Shown here in pieces: positions 34,069 to 43,488 of a stretch of 64,000 bases of DNA. Origin of the DNA: JAICYJ01 sp963797565. Its GTDB lineage: Bacteria; Actinomycetota; Thermoleophilia; Gaiellales; JAICJC01. The DNA lies in contig CAWCPM010000017.1 of NCBI GenBank assembly GCA_963797565.1, positions 1-64,000 on the forward strand, written 5' to 3'. Under the pieces are notes generated by a model that was not told the DNA's origin, searched no databases, and saw only the letters and a program-made list of their open reading frames with translations. The position numbers and the translations under genes were made by a program. The number at the start of each line of letters is the position of its first letter. The stretch's first letter is position 1.

Positions 34069-35159
34069 GCCGAGACGGCGGTATGCAGCGGCACGGCGTG
34101 CAAGGCGCCGCCGCAGGGCCCGTTGCTGTGCAGCGTCATGCGCCGCGCGGCCGGGTCCACGATCACCGTGGCCAGCGTGCGCCAGCGATCACCGAACTCG
34201 GCTGCGGGGTCGGGGTGCACGCAGATCGCGCCCCAGCCGCCGCGGTGGCTGCGAAGCGCGCCCAGGATAGCGTCCTCGTCGATCGCACCCTCGGCCACGC
34301 GTGACATCGCCCGGCGGGCGTGGTCGAGCCGCAGCACCGAGTCGGGCGCCTCGCGCACCATCGTGTCGGCCAGGCGGCCGGGCTCGGCCACGAAGTGGTT
34401 GGTGTGGACGAGCACGCCGCGGTCGTCTGGCGTCACGAAGCCGGGTCCCGCGGGAGACAGCTCGACGGTGCAGACGGCGCCGCCGTCCTCGTCGTCGGCG
34501 ATCACGGTGACGGCGCTCGAGGCCGACATGGTGGCGTTGGAGAGCATCGCCAGCGCCTCGACACCGTCGCCTGCGTGATCGAGCACGTGCCGGTTCAGCA
34601 CGTGCACGGGAACGCCGATCGGCGGGCCGTCGTCGCGGTGGCCGAGGATGTTCATCAGGATCGCGACGCCCTCGCTGGAGACGCCCACCTTGCCGACGAT
34701 GCCGGCCTCGGTCATGGTCTCGACGCGATGGCCGCCGGGATGGTCGATCGTCCAGCGCATCCAGCTGTCCGAGAGCTCGTCGTGCCAGTCCCAGGTCTGG
34801 ACGCCGATCGGTGTGCCCGACGTGGTGGCGGTGCCAAGGGAGGCGATAACCGAGCACTCCCCGCGGCCCGCGGCCAGCAGCTCGGTGCGGGCGTTGAGCG
34901 CGCCGATCAGCTCGGGCGCGAGCCCGCTCCCTGCTGCGATGCCGGCGATCTCGTCATACAGCTCGGGCGAGAAGACGCCGATGCGGTCGAGCGCCTCGGC
35001 GCCGAACTCGAGCACCGCAGCCTCCTCCAGGCCCTTCAGCCGAAACAGGCGCAGATAGATGTCGGCGGTCGCGGCGATGCGGTCGGCCTGGGCGGCGCCG
35101 AAGCCGCGCCCGCGGTCGCCCGGCGTCGCTTCGGTCGAGTGGTGGGCGGGGATGCTCAC
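34065..35159 (-). CDS. C45-family peptidase/acyltransferase-like protein
   Basis: 364 residues from GTG 35159 (an upstream ATG at 35201 is possible). The Ntn-hydrolase nucleophile Cys is about residue 102 in GRGECSVIAS, and GTPIGVQTWDWHDEL follows, as in acyl-CoA:6-aminopenicillanic-acid acyltransferase-like C45 proteins. Family members self-cleave before the Cys and hydrolyse amide bonds. Convergent with the amidase gene, sharing the stop-codon CTAG at 34065-34068. Confidence 0.82.
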   Translation of the reverse strand: MSIPAHHSTEATPGDRGRGFGAAQADRIAATADIYLRLFRLKGLEEAAVLEFGAEALDRIGVFSPELYDEIAGIAAGSGLAPELIGALNARTELLAAGRGECSVIASLGTATTSGTPIGVQTWDWHDELSDSWMRWTIDHPGGHRVETMTEAGIVGKVGVSSEGVAILMNILGHRDDGPPIGVPVHVLNRHVLDHAGDGVEALAMLSNATMSASSAVTVIADDEDGGAVCTVELSPAGPGFVTPDDRGVLVHTNHFVAEPGRLADTMVREAPDSVLRLDHARRAMSRVAEGAIDEDAILGALRSHRGGWGAICVHPDPAAEFGDRWRTLATVIVDPAARRMTLHSNGPCGGALHAVPLHTAVSA

Positions 35160-35380
35160 GAGCCCAGAATAGCGATTGCCGATTCCGCGACGATCGATCA
35201 CGGTCGCCGCTCGAACCTGTCACGCGGGCGGGTGCGGTGTTTGACTCCAATAATTGGCTGTTTGGCTCAGCCATGCGATTTGCCCGTCACGGCGCCGGTG
35301 ACGGGTGTCAGAACCATGTGGCGGAATGCCACGGCCACGGAGGCGGTGTTTGACACCGGCTCACTCACTATCCTTGCGCG

Positions 35381-37232
35381 ATGCGAACGCTGGCCGGGGT
35401 CGATGTGGGCGGCACGTTCACCGACGTGGCGCTTGTGCACGAGGGCCGGCTGACCGCGGTGAAGCTGCCGACCACCGTCGACGACCAGTCCCGGGCGGTG
35501 ATCGAGGGCGTGGAGCGGGCGCTGGAGCAGGCCGGGCTGGGGACGAGGGCACTGGGCCACCTCGGGCACGGCACCACCGTGGCCACCAACGCACTGCTGG
35601 AGCGCCGCGGAGCGGTGACCGGGTTCGTGGCCACCCGCGGGTTCGGGGATCTGCTGGCGCTGGCACGGCAGACGCGGCCGCTGCTGTACCGGCCCTGCGT
35701 TTCGCGGCCGCGCGCCGCTGCCGGAGCTGACGGTCGAGGTGGACGAGCGGATGGGGCCGGACGGGGTGCTGCGGGCGCTGGACGAGCGGTCGGTGGAGGT
35801 GGCGGCACGCGCGTTGCGGCGGGCCGGGGTGGAGGCGGTCGCGATCTGCCTGCTGCACGCCTACGCGCACCCGCAGCACGAGCGGCGGGTGGCGGAGCTC
35901 CTGCGCGAGCGGCTGGACGGCGTGTTCGTTGTCGCGTCGCACGAGCTGGCGGCCGAGTACCGCGAGTACGAGCGGGCATCGACCACGTCGATCGACGCCT
36001 ACCTGGGGCCGTCGGCCGGCCGCTATCTGCGATCGCTTGGCGAGCAGTCGGCGGACCATGGGTTGCCGCTGCCGTTGGTGATGCAATCGAGCGGCGGGCT
36101 GGCGTCGCTGGCGGAGGCGGCCGGACACCCTGCGCGGCTGCTGCTGTCGGGGCCGGCCGGAGGCGTTGCGGCGGCGGTTGGGATGAGCGCCGGTGATGCC
36201 GTTGCCTTCGACATGGGAGGCACCAGCTGCGACGTCTCGCTGATCCGCGAGGGCCGGCCGGGCCGGTCGACCGAGCGCGAGGTGGCGGGCCTGCCGGTGC
36301 GGCTGCCGATGCTGGACATCCACACGGTCGGCGCCGGCGGCGGCAGCATCGCGTGGGTCGACGACGGCGGAGCGCTGCGGGTCGGTCCGCAGAGCGCCGG
36401 GGCCGATCCCGGGCCCGCCTGCTATGGCCACGGCGGCGACCTGCCGACGGTGACGGACGCGAACCTGGTGCTGGGCAGGCTGGACGCGGCCGTTCCGCTC
36501 GCGGGCAGCGTGGGGCTGGACGCGAAGGCGGCGCGGCGCGCGGTCGCGACGGTGGCGGACGGATTTGCGAGCGTGCGCGCCGCGGCGGCCGGGATCGTGG
36601 CGGTGGCGAACCAGGAGATGGTGCGGGCGATCAGGGTGGTGTCGGTGGAGCGCGGGCACGACCCGCGCGGGTTCGAGCTGATCGCCTTCGGTGGAGCCGG
36701 GCCGCTGCACGCCTGCGAGGTGGCCGAGGAGCTGGGGATGCGGTCGGTGCTCGTGCCCGCCGCCAGCGGTGTCCTCTCGGCGCTCGGCATCGCGGCCGGC
36801 GAGCGGCGGCGGGACGCCGTGCGCAGCGTGATCCGGCGTCTGGAGGGGCTGACCCGGTCGCAGATCCGGTCGCAGGTGCCGTGGCCGCAGGCGGAGCGCG
36901 GCTCGGCGCGGTGGGCGGCGGCCGACCTGCGCTACGCGGGGCAGGGGTTCGAGCTGGAGGTCGACCTCGAGCCGCTGGCGACGCTGGCCGAGCGGTTCCA
37001 CGAGCGACACGCCGAGCGGTACGGGCACGAGCAGCGCGGGACGCCGATCGAGCTGGTCAACCTGCGGGCCGCCAGCACCGCGCCAGGGCCGGAGCTGGAG
37101 CTGGCACGGGCGCCGCGGAAGCGGCCGGTGCCAGGGCCGGCAACGCTGCATCTGGACGGCGCGACGCTGTGGGTGGCGCCGGGCTGGACGGCGCGTGGAG
37201 CCGGCGACGGCGGCTGGCGGGTGACGCGATGA
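35381..37232 (+). pseudogene. hyuA: Hydantoinase/oxoprolinase subunit A, frameshifted
   Basis: N-terminal ASKHA domain: GVDVGGTFTDVALVHEGRL, LGHGTTVATNALLERRG, TRGFGDLLALARQTRP. Near 35700-35712 one extra base shifts the frame; it resumes with PLPELTVEVDERMG and goes to the end: SSGGLASLAEAAGHPARLLLSGPAGG, AFDMGGTSCDVSL, FGGAGPLHACEVAEELGM. About 617 residues in all, near the usual size. ATP-dependent hydantoin or 5-oxoproline ring opening with HyuB. The start at ATG 35381 fits the phosphate-binding loop. Its stop overlaps hyuB by ATGA. Confidence 0.9.
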
Positions 37233-38717
37233 GCGATCCGGCCACGCTGCAGGTGCTGGCCTCTGCGCTGCGCGGTGTGGCGGAGGAGATGGGGGCGGCG
37301 CTGATCCGGGCGGCGCACTCGGCGAACATCAAGGAGCGGCGAGATTGCTCGACTGCGCTGTTCGATCTGGACGGGCGGATGATCGCGCAGGCGGAGCACA
37401 TACCCGTGCACCTGGGGGCGATGCCCGACGCGGTCGCGGCGGTGCTGGAGCTGGATCCCGAGCCGGGCGAGGTGTTCGTGCTGAACGACCCGTTCACGGG
37501 CGGCACCCACTTGCCGGACATCACGCTGGTCTCGCGGGCCGGGGACCTGGGGCTGCTGGTGTCGCGGGCGCACCATGCGGACGTGGGCGGCATGTGGCCG
37601 GGCAGCCTGCCGGCTCACTCACGGGAGATCTTCCAGGAGGGGCTGGTGATCCCGCCGGTGCCGCATGACCGACGAGGTGTTGCGGCTGATGCTGGCGAAC
37701 ATGCGGAACCCCGAGCAGCGCGCGGCCGACCTGCGGGCGCAGCTGTCGAGCCACGCCATCGGGGAGCGGCGGCTGGGTGAGCTGGCGGAGCGGTTCGGGC
37801 GAACGGGTCTCTTGCGGGGCATGGACGAGCTGCACGGCTACGCCGAGCGGCGGATGCGGGCGGCGATCAGGCGTGTGCCGGACGGGCGCTACCAGGCGAG
37901 CGACGTGGTGGAGGAGCTGGAGGGCGAGGCCGAGATCCGGGCGACGGTGACGGTGCGGGGCGACGGGGTGCGGGTCGACTTCGAGGGCACGGCCGAGCAG
38001 CGGGCTGGGAACCTGAACTGCCCGCTGTCGGTGACGCGGTCGGCGGTGTACTACGTCGTGCGGGTCGTGTGCGCGCCGGATCTGGAGGCATCGGGCGGCG
38101 CGTTCGTGCCGGTCGAGGTGCGGGCGCCGGAAGGGTGTCTGCTGAACGCGCGGTTCCCGGCGGCGGTGGTGGCGGGGAACACGGAGACGTCGAGCAGGAT
38201 CGTGGACGTGGTGATGGCGGCGTTCGGCCAGGCGTTGCCGGTTCCGGCAATGGGCCAGGGAACGATGAACAACACGGTGATCGGGAACGAGCGGTTCACG
38301 TACTACGAGACGATCGGCGGCGGCCAGGGGGCGTGTCCGGACGGGGACGGACCGAGCGCGGTGCATGTGGCGATGTCGAACACGCTGAACACGCCGATCG
38401 AGGCGCTCGAGCGCGAGTACCCGCTGCGGGTCGAGCGCTACGCGCTGCGACCCGGAAGCGGCGGCGCCGGCCGCCATCGTGGCGGCGACGGAGTGATCAG
38501 GGCGATGCGGGTGCTGGAGGATTGCCGGCTGTCGCTGCTGACCGAGCGCCGCAGGCACGCGCCCAAGGGAGCGGCCGGCGGTGGCGACGGCGCGCTGGGT
38601 GAGAACCGGCTGAACGGCCGCCCGATCGCGGGCAAGCTCAGCCGCGAGCTGCGCGCGGGCGACCTGCTGGAGATTCGCACGCCGGGCGGCGGCGGGTACG
38701 GCCGGCCACGGGCCTGA
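37229..38717 (+). pseudogene. hyuB: Hydantoinase/oxoprolinase subunit B, frameshifted
   Basis: N-terminal part: EEMGAALIRAAHSANIKERRD, GAMPDAVAAVLEL, VLNDPFTGGTHLPDITLV, SRAHHADVGGMWPGS. One extra base near 37664 shifts the frame just before MTDEVLRLMLANMRNPEQR; the rest is intact (GTAEQRAGNLNCPLSVTRSA, NTETSSRIVDVVMAAFG, YYETIGGGQGACP, LTERRRHAPKGAAGG). Together a normal HyuB of about 495 residues. Operon with hyuA. Confidence 0.9.
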
Positions 38718-39046
38718 CGCTTCCGTAACGGCCGCGCAACGCCGGCGGAACGACTACCGTGACTTATGCCGCCGAGGGGAGCTGTCACGTCCGCTCACGT
38801 CGCGGTCACGAACGGCCGTGCCGTGAGCGCACGAAGCGCCGCAAGCGGACGCACTGACGTGACGGAGCGGCCGGCGATCACGCCGCCCGGCCGCCGGCGC
38901 TGCGTTCGACGACCCCCCGCCGTCACGCGGCTGCAACGCCGCCGTCGGCGCAACAGCGGCGCCTGGCACCGGTGTTGCCCGCGGGAGGGTCACGGATCGC
39001 GCCTCGCCGGCCACGGAACGGTGTCCGCGGCCGGCACGCGGATCCC
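38718..39046. other. Intergenic region of about 330 bp rich in GTCACG repeats
   Basis: No supported gene lies between hyuB and the proS stop. GTCACG/CGTGAC occurs several times, including facing arms GTCACGTCCGCT (about 38784) and AGCGGACG…GACGTGAC (about 38843). The GCAACA/TGTTGC hairpin copy 2 lies near the right end (38947-38979). As hyuB and proS converge here, it may work as a bidirectional terminator region. Confidence 0.5.
38947..38979. repeat. GCAACA/TGTTGC intergenic hairpin repeat, copy 2
   Basis: GGCGCAACAGCGGCGCC continues as TGGCACCGGTGTTGCC. Outer arms GCAACA (38950-38955) and TGTTGC (38973-38978). It shares the core GCGCCTGGCACCGGTGTTGC with copy 3 at 61728-61760. Confidence 0.6.
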
Positions 39047-40483
39047 TCAGTAGGCCTGGCCCCAGGTGGCGGTCTCGACGCCCCGCCGCCCGCAGACGGC
39101 GCACGGCGCGCCGGGATCCTCGGGCTCGAGGGCGAGGCAGCGGAGGGTCGCCGATGTCTCCGCCTTGACCGCGGCCTCGCACTCCGGCGAGCCGCACCAG
39201 GCGGTGACCGCAAAGCCGCTGCCGGCCTTCAGGTACTCGATCAGCTCGGCGCGATCGTCAAGGCTCCGGGTGTTGTCGGCCAGGTGCGCAGCGGCGCGGT
39301 CGAACAGCTCCTGATGGATCTCGCCCAGCATCGTTTGCAGCCGTTCCCCCAGCCGGTCGAGCGGCAGCAGCTCGCGCCGCTCGCGATCGCGGCGGGCCAC
39401 CGACACCTGGCCGCCGGCCAGCTCGCGCTCGCCCAGCTCGACGCGGATCGGCGCGCCCTTCAGCTCCCACTCGAAGAACTTCGCGCCGGGACGGACGTGG
39501 TCGCGGTCGTCCAGCTTCACCCGGATGCCCGCCTCCCGCAGCTCGGCCGCCAGCGCGTGCGCCCGCTCGAGCACCGTTCCCTCCCCCGGCTGGATCGGGA
39601 TCACCACCACCTGGTGCGGCGCGACCGCCGGTGGCAGTCGCAGGCCGCGCTCGTCGCCGTGCATCATGATCACGGCTCCCACAAGACGGGTGGTGGAGCC
39701 CCACGACGTCGCGTAGGGATGGTGCTCGGAGCCGTCCCGTCCGGTGTAGGTGACCTCGTACGCGCGCGCAAACTCGTCCCCCAGATAGTGGGACGTCGCC
39801 GCCTGCAGCGCCTTGCGATCGCCCATCATGGCCTCGGCCGTGAACGTCTCCCGCGCGCCCGGGAACCGCTCGGCCGCGCTCTTTCGCCCCAGCAGCGCGG
39901 GCATCGCCAGCACCGACCGCTGCGTATCGGCGTAGACCTCGTGCAGGATCCGCAGGCACTCCGCCACCGCCTCCTGCTCCGTCTCGTGAGCGGTGTGCCC
40001 TTCCTGCCACAGGAACTCGCTGGTGCGAAGGAACAGTCGAGGCCGCAGCTCCCACCGCACCACGTTCGCCCACTGGTTGTAGAGCATGGGCAGATCCCGG
40101 TAGGACTGCAGCCAGCGGCCATACGTGCTCCAGATCACCGCTTCCGACGTCGGCCGTAGCACCAGCGGCTCCTCCAGCTTCGATCCGCCGGCCTCGGTCA
40201 CCACCGCCACCTCGGGCGCGAAGCCCTCGACCAGGTCGGCCTCCTTCGCCAGCACCGACGCCGGGATAAGCATCGGGAAGTAGAAGTTCTCGTGGCCGGT
40301 GGCCTTGATGCGATCATCCATCTGGCGCTGCAGCAGCTCCCAGATCGCGTACCCGTACGGCTTGATCACCATCATCCCGCGCACGGCCGCGCTCTCGGCC
40401 AGGCCGGCCCGGCGCACGACGTCGGCATACCAGGCGGGAAAGTCGTTCTCGATTGAGGCGAGCGTGTTCATGTGCGCATCCAT
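39047..40483 (-). CDS. proS: Prolyl-tRNA synthetase, archaeal/eukaryotic type
   Basis: 478 residues: class II catalytic domain (YFPMLIPASVLAKEADLVEGF, PLVLRPTSEAVIWSTYGRW, WANVVRWELRPRLFLRTSEFLWQEGHTA), an anticodon-binding domain and a C-terminal Cys-containing domain (WCGSPEC, PCAVCG) ending in Tyr. The short form without the bacterial insertion-editing domain is the archaeal/eukaryotic-type ProRS common in Actinobacteria of this kind. ATG 40483 is chosen; ATG 40471 is possible. Intact frame. Confidence 0.96.
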   Translation of the reverse strand: MDAHMNTLASIENDFPAWYADVVRRAGLAESAAVRGMMVIKPYGYAIWELLQRQMDDRIKATGHENFYFPMLIPASVLAKEADLVEGFAPEVAVVTEAGGSKLEEPLVLRPTSEAVIWSTYGRWLQSYRDLPMLYNQWANVVRWELRPRLFLRTSEFLWQEGHTAHETEQEAVAECLRILHEVYADTQRSVLAMPALLGRKSAAERFPGARETFTAEAMMGDRKALQAATSHYLGDEFARAYEVTYTGRDGSEHHPYATSWGSTTRLVGAVIMMHGDERGLRLPPAVAPHQVVVIPIQPGEGTVLERAHALAAELREAGIRVKLDDRDHVRPGAKFFEWELKGAPIRVELGERELAGGQVSVARRDRERRELLPLDRLGERLQTMLGEIHQELFDRAAAHLADNTRSLDDRAELIEYLKAGSGFAVTAWCGSPECEAAVKAETSATLRCLALEPEDPGAPCAVCGRRGVETATWGQAY

Positions 40484-40655
40484 CTGTCGGCGTTGACGAG
40501 GCGAGCGTTCGTCACGGCGTTCCGGGGCGGTGGGCCGGGAACGCCTAGGCCGGGATGCGCGGCAGCGCGACGACGACCGGGCCACGGATGTGGGTGATGT
40601 CGCGTCGCTGCGTCATGTCACAAGCGTACCAGCACCCGCCGGTACACTCGCAACC

Positions 40656-40961
40656 ATGTCCACGGTCGCCCCGCCCGTGCGGAAGCAGAAGCCGCGCACG
40701 ACCGGCCCCGGCTCCGGCAGCGACCGCCCGTGGCTGGTCGTTGTCAAGAACGACAATCACAATACGTTCGACGGTGTCGCCTTCGCCCTTGCCCGCACCA
40801 TCCCCGGCCTCACCTTCGAGGGCGGCATGCGCCTCGCCGACCGCATCCACAACGCCGGCCAGGCGATCGTCTGGCAGGGCCAGCTGGAACAGGCCGAGCA
40901 CTACTGGGAGCAGCTGGTGGGCTTCGGGCTGACGATGGCGCCGCTGACGCAGTCCGGGTGA
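40656..40961 (+). CDS. clpS: ATP-dependent Clp protease adaptor ClpS
   Basis: 101 residues. The N-terminus is basic and disordered; the core is VVVKNDNHNTFDGVAFALARTIPGL, the canonical ClpS N-degron pocket region with NDxxNTF, then RLADRIHNAGQAIVWQG and AEHYWEQL. It delivers N-end-rule substrates to ClpAP/ClpCP. Its stop overlaps the start of ctaG copy 3 (GTGA), an unusual partner. Confidence 0.92.
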   Translation: MSTVAPPVRKQKPRTTGPGSGSDRPWLVVVKNDNHNTFDGVAFALARTIPGLTFEGGMRLADRIHNAGQAIVWQGQLEQAEHYWEQLVGFGLTMAPLTQSG

Positions 40962-41738
40962 CCCTGCTCGCCGGGCAGTTCGACGCGTGGCGGTTCGTGT
41001 TCGACCCCGAGTGGGCGCTGGCCGTGCTGCTGTTCGGCGCCTGGTACCTGTGGGCCGCACACGTCATGTCCGCGCCGCTCTGGCGCCGGGCTCTGCTTCC
41101 TGTCGGGCCTGCTGCTGATCGCCCTGGCGCTGCTCTCGCCGATCGAGCACGTCGCGCTCGACGCGATGCTCTCGTTCCACCTGCTCCAGAACGTGATGCT
41201 CGCCGACTGGGCGCCGCCGCTGCTGGTGCTCGGGCTCACCCCCGCCATGGCCGCCGCAGCCGAGCGCCGCGCCTGGCTGCGCGCGGTCACGCACCCCGCG
41301 TTTGCGCTGCCCTACTGGCTGGCCGTCTGGTACACCGTCCACATCCCGGCCGTCTACGGCTACGGCCTCGACCACCGCTGGTCGCTCGGCTTCGAGCACC
41401 TGCTATTCGTCACCGCCGGCCTCGCCTTCTGGTGGCCGGTGCTCGTCCCGGGCCGCATGCAGCCGATGGCCAAGCTCGTCTACCTGGCCGCCGCCTTCTT
41501 CCTGGCCGCGCCCGTCGCGCTCCTGATCGCCCTTGCCTCCAGCACCATCTACCCCTACTACGACACCACGCCCCACCTGTTCGGCCTGTCTCCCCGCGGC
41601 GACCAGCAGCTGGGCGGCATCCTGATGGCGGTCGAGCAGAGCTTGATCCTGTTCCTGGTCTTCAGCCTCGCCTTCCGCGAGCTGCTTGTCGCCGACGAGC
41701 GCCGGCCCGACCCGCTGGATCATCTAGATTCCGCCTGA
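40958..41738 (+). pseudogene. CtaG-type cytochrome oxidase assembly protein (copy 3), frameshifted
   Basis: N-terminal part WRFVFDPEWALAVLLFGAWY reads in one frame. Near 41085-41091 an extra base shifts it; CFLSGLLLIALALLSPIEH continues in the next frame with MLSFHLLQNVMLADWAPPLL, WYTVHIPAVYGYGLDH, LAFWWPVLVPG and YYDTTPHLFGLSPRGDQQL. Joined length about 259 residues, normal for the family. Overlaps clpS (GTGA) and the nitrilase gene (TGATG), so it sits in a tight operon. Confidence 0.87.
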
Positions 41739-42598
41739 TGGATCGCATCACCGCAGCCTGCGTCCAGTTCTCGGCCTCGCGCGACAAGGCCGAGAACATC
41801 GCCCGCATGGCCACGCTGGTCGAGGAGGCCGCCGCCCGCGGTGCGCGCCTGGTGCTGCTGCCCGAGAAGTGGAACGCCATCGCCGACGGCCGCGAGCTGC
41901 TCGCCTACGCGGAGTCGCTCGAGGACGGCGGCGACACCCTCGATGCGTTGTCAGAATGGGCGCGCCGCCTGCAGCTAGACCTGATCTGCGGCTCGATCGC
42001 GATCGCCGACGGCGACCGCGTCGGCAACGTCTCGATCGCCTTCTCTCCCGACGGAGACCGCGTCGCCGCCTACACCAAGATCCACCTGTTCGACGTCGAC
42101 GTGGGCGGCATCAGCTACCGCGAGTCCGACGGCACCGCCCCCGGCGGCGAGCTGGTGATGGCGAGCATGTCCGGGCTTCCGGTCGGCCTCTCGGTCTGCT
42201 ACGACCTGCGCTTCCCCGAGATGTACCGCGCTTTGGAGCAGGCCGGCGCGCTGGTGCTGACCGTCCCGGCCGCCTTCACCCTGGTCACCGGCATGGCCCA
42301 CTGGGAGCCGCTGCTGCGCGCCCGCGCGATCGAGAACCAGGCGTTCGTGATGGCCGCCAACCAGCACAGCGATCCCGGCGGCTACGGCATGCCGCGCTTT
42401 GGCCACAGCATGATCATCGACCCCTGGGGCACCGTCATAGCTCAGGCGGGACCCACCGGTGACGGCGTGATCGTGGCCGAGCTCGACCTGGCCGCCCAGC
42501 GCGCCACGCGAAGCACGCTGCCGGCGCTCGACCACCGCCGGCCCGACGCCTACACCGTCGCCGACACCGCGTCAGGCAGCCTCAGCCACCCTCGCTAG
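41738..42598 (+). CDS. Nitrilase-superfamily amidohydrolase (Nit1/Nit2 type)
   Basis: 286 residues. Complete Glu-Lys-Cys triad: Glu about 43 in LLPEKWN, Lys about 114 in YTKIHLFD, Cys about 154 in SVCYDLRFPEMYRAL. The closest subgroup is Nit2/omega-amidase or deaminated-glutathione amidase, which repairs or degrades small omega-amides. ATG 41738 overlaps the ctaG stop. The stop TAG shares a CTAG with the convergent hydrolase gene. Confidence 0.93.
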   Translation: MDRITAACVQFSASRDKAENIARMATLVEEAAARGARLVLLPEKWNAIADGRELLAYAESLEDGGDTLDALSEWARRLQLDLICGSIAIADGDRVGNVSIAFSPDGDRVAAYTKIHLFDVDVGGISYRESDGTAPGGELVMASMSGLPVGLSVCYDLRFPEMYRALEQAGALVLTVPAAFTLVTGMAHWEPLLRARAIENQAFVMAANQHSDPGGYGMPRFGHSMIIDPWGTVIAQAGPTGDGVIVAELDLAAQRATRSTLPALDHRRPDAYTVADTASGSLSHPR

Positions 42599-43488
42599 GC
42601 GGTTGCCTCCGGCTCTTCCTGGCCGATCACGCCCTGGTCGGTGAACCACTGCCGCACCGCGTCCATCAGCGCCTTGGGCTGCTCGATGTGCGTCATGTGC
42701 GCCGCCTTCTCGATCACCACCAGCCGCGATCCGGCCACCTCGTCGTGGATCTCCTGTGAGCGCGCCACCGTGCAGGTGCGGTCGTAGCGGCCGGTCACGA
42801 CCAGCATCGGCTTGGAGATCCAGCGCAGGTGGTCGACCCACTCGAAGCCGCCGTAGCCGTTCTTCGCGAAGTGCGCCAGCACCTCCGGGGAGTAGACCGT
42901 CTCGTCCTTCTCGGTGAACGTGCGGTAGGCGTCGCTCATCTCCCAGAAGTGGAACGGCATCTGCGATGTCATGATGTCGCGGAACTCGGCCACCGTCGAC
43001 ACGCTCGGCTCGGCGTCCCACGAGCGCTTGATCTGCTCGCGCATCGCGGCCGGCTCGAACCTGTCGATCTCGCGCTCGACGTCGGCCGCCAGCGCCTCGC
43101 TCGAGGCCGCGCCGCTTGAGATCACGTACTGGCCGGCGGTGCCGCGCTCGAGCGCGTGCGCCAGCGAGACGATCGCGCCGAACGAGTGCCCGTACAGGGA
43201 GAACTGCTCGAGCTCCAGCGCCCGCGCCAGGCGGTCGACGTCCTGAGCGAACACCTGGATCGTGAGCGATTGCGGGTCAACCCGCTCGGATCGGCCCTGG
43301 CCGCGCATGTCCACGTAGATCATCCGGAACCCGGCTCCCGCCAGCGGATCCAACCACGGATGCAGCTCGTGGTGATCGAGTCCCGGCCCGCCGTGCAGCA
43401 GGATCAGCGGATGACCGCTGCCGACCTCGGCGATGTTCAGTGAGACGCCGTCGTCCAGCTCGACCAGCCGCTGCGTGGCCTCAGCCAT
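42595..43488 (-). CDS. Alpha/beta hydrolase, proline-iminopeptidase-like
   Basis: 297 residues. HGGPGLDHHEL oxyanion region, YVDMRGQGRSER, nucleophile elbow GHSFGAIVSLAHAL (Ser about 119), acid VVTGRYDRT and C-terminal His in KAAHMTHIEQP. The HGGPG and DxRGxGxS motifs resemble the proline iminopeptidase/peptidase S33 group, but esterase function cannot be excluded. Its start lies inside the end of the acyl-CoA dehydrogenase gene (8-bp overlap). Confidence 0.88.
   Translation of the reverse strand: MAEATQRLVELDDGVSLNIAEVGSGHPLILLHGGPGLDHHELHPWLDPLAGAGFRMIYVDMRGQGRSERVDPQSLTIQVFAQDVDRLARALELEQFSLYGHSFGAIVSLAHALERGTAGQYVISSGAASSEALAADVEREIDRFEPAAMREQIKRSWDAEPSVSTVAEFRDIMTSQMPFHFWEMSDAYRTFTEKDETVYSPEVLAHFAKNGYGGFEWVDHLRWISKPMLVVTGRYDRTCTVARSQEIHDEVAGSRLVVIEKAAHMTHIEQPKALMDAVRQWFTDQGVIGQEEPEATA

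Noticed and set aside
41717..41729. ATCATCTAGATT at the end of ctaG copy 3 as another element end
   Set aside because: Only a short match, fully inside coding sequence, no partner arm.
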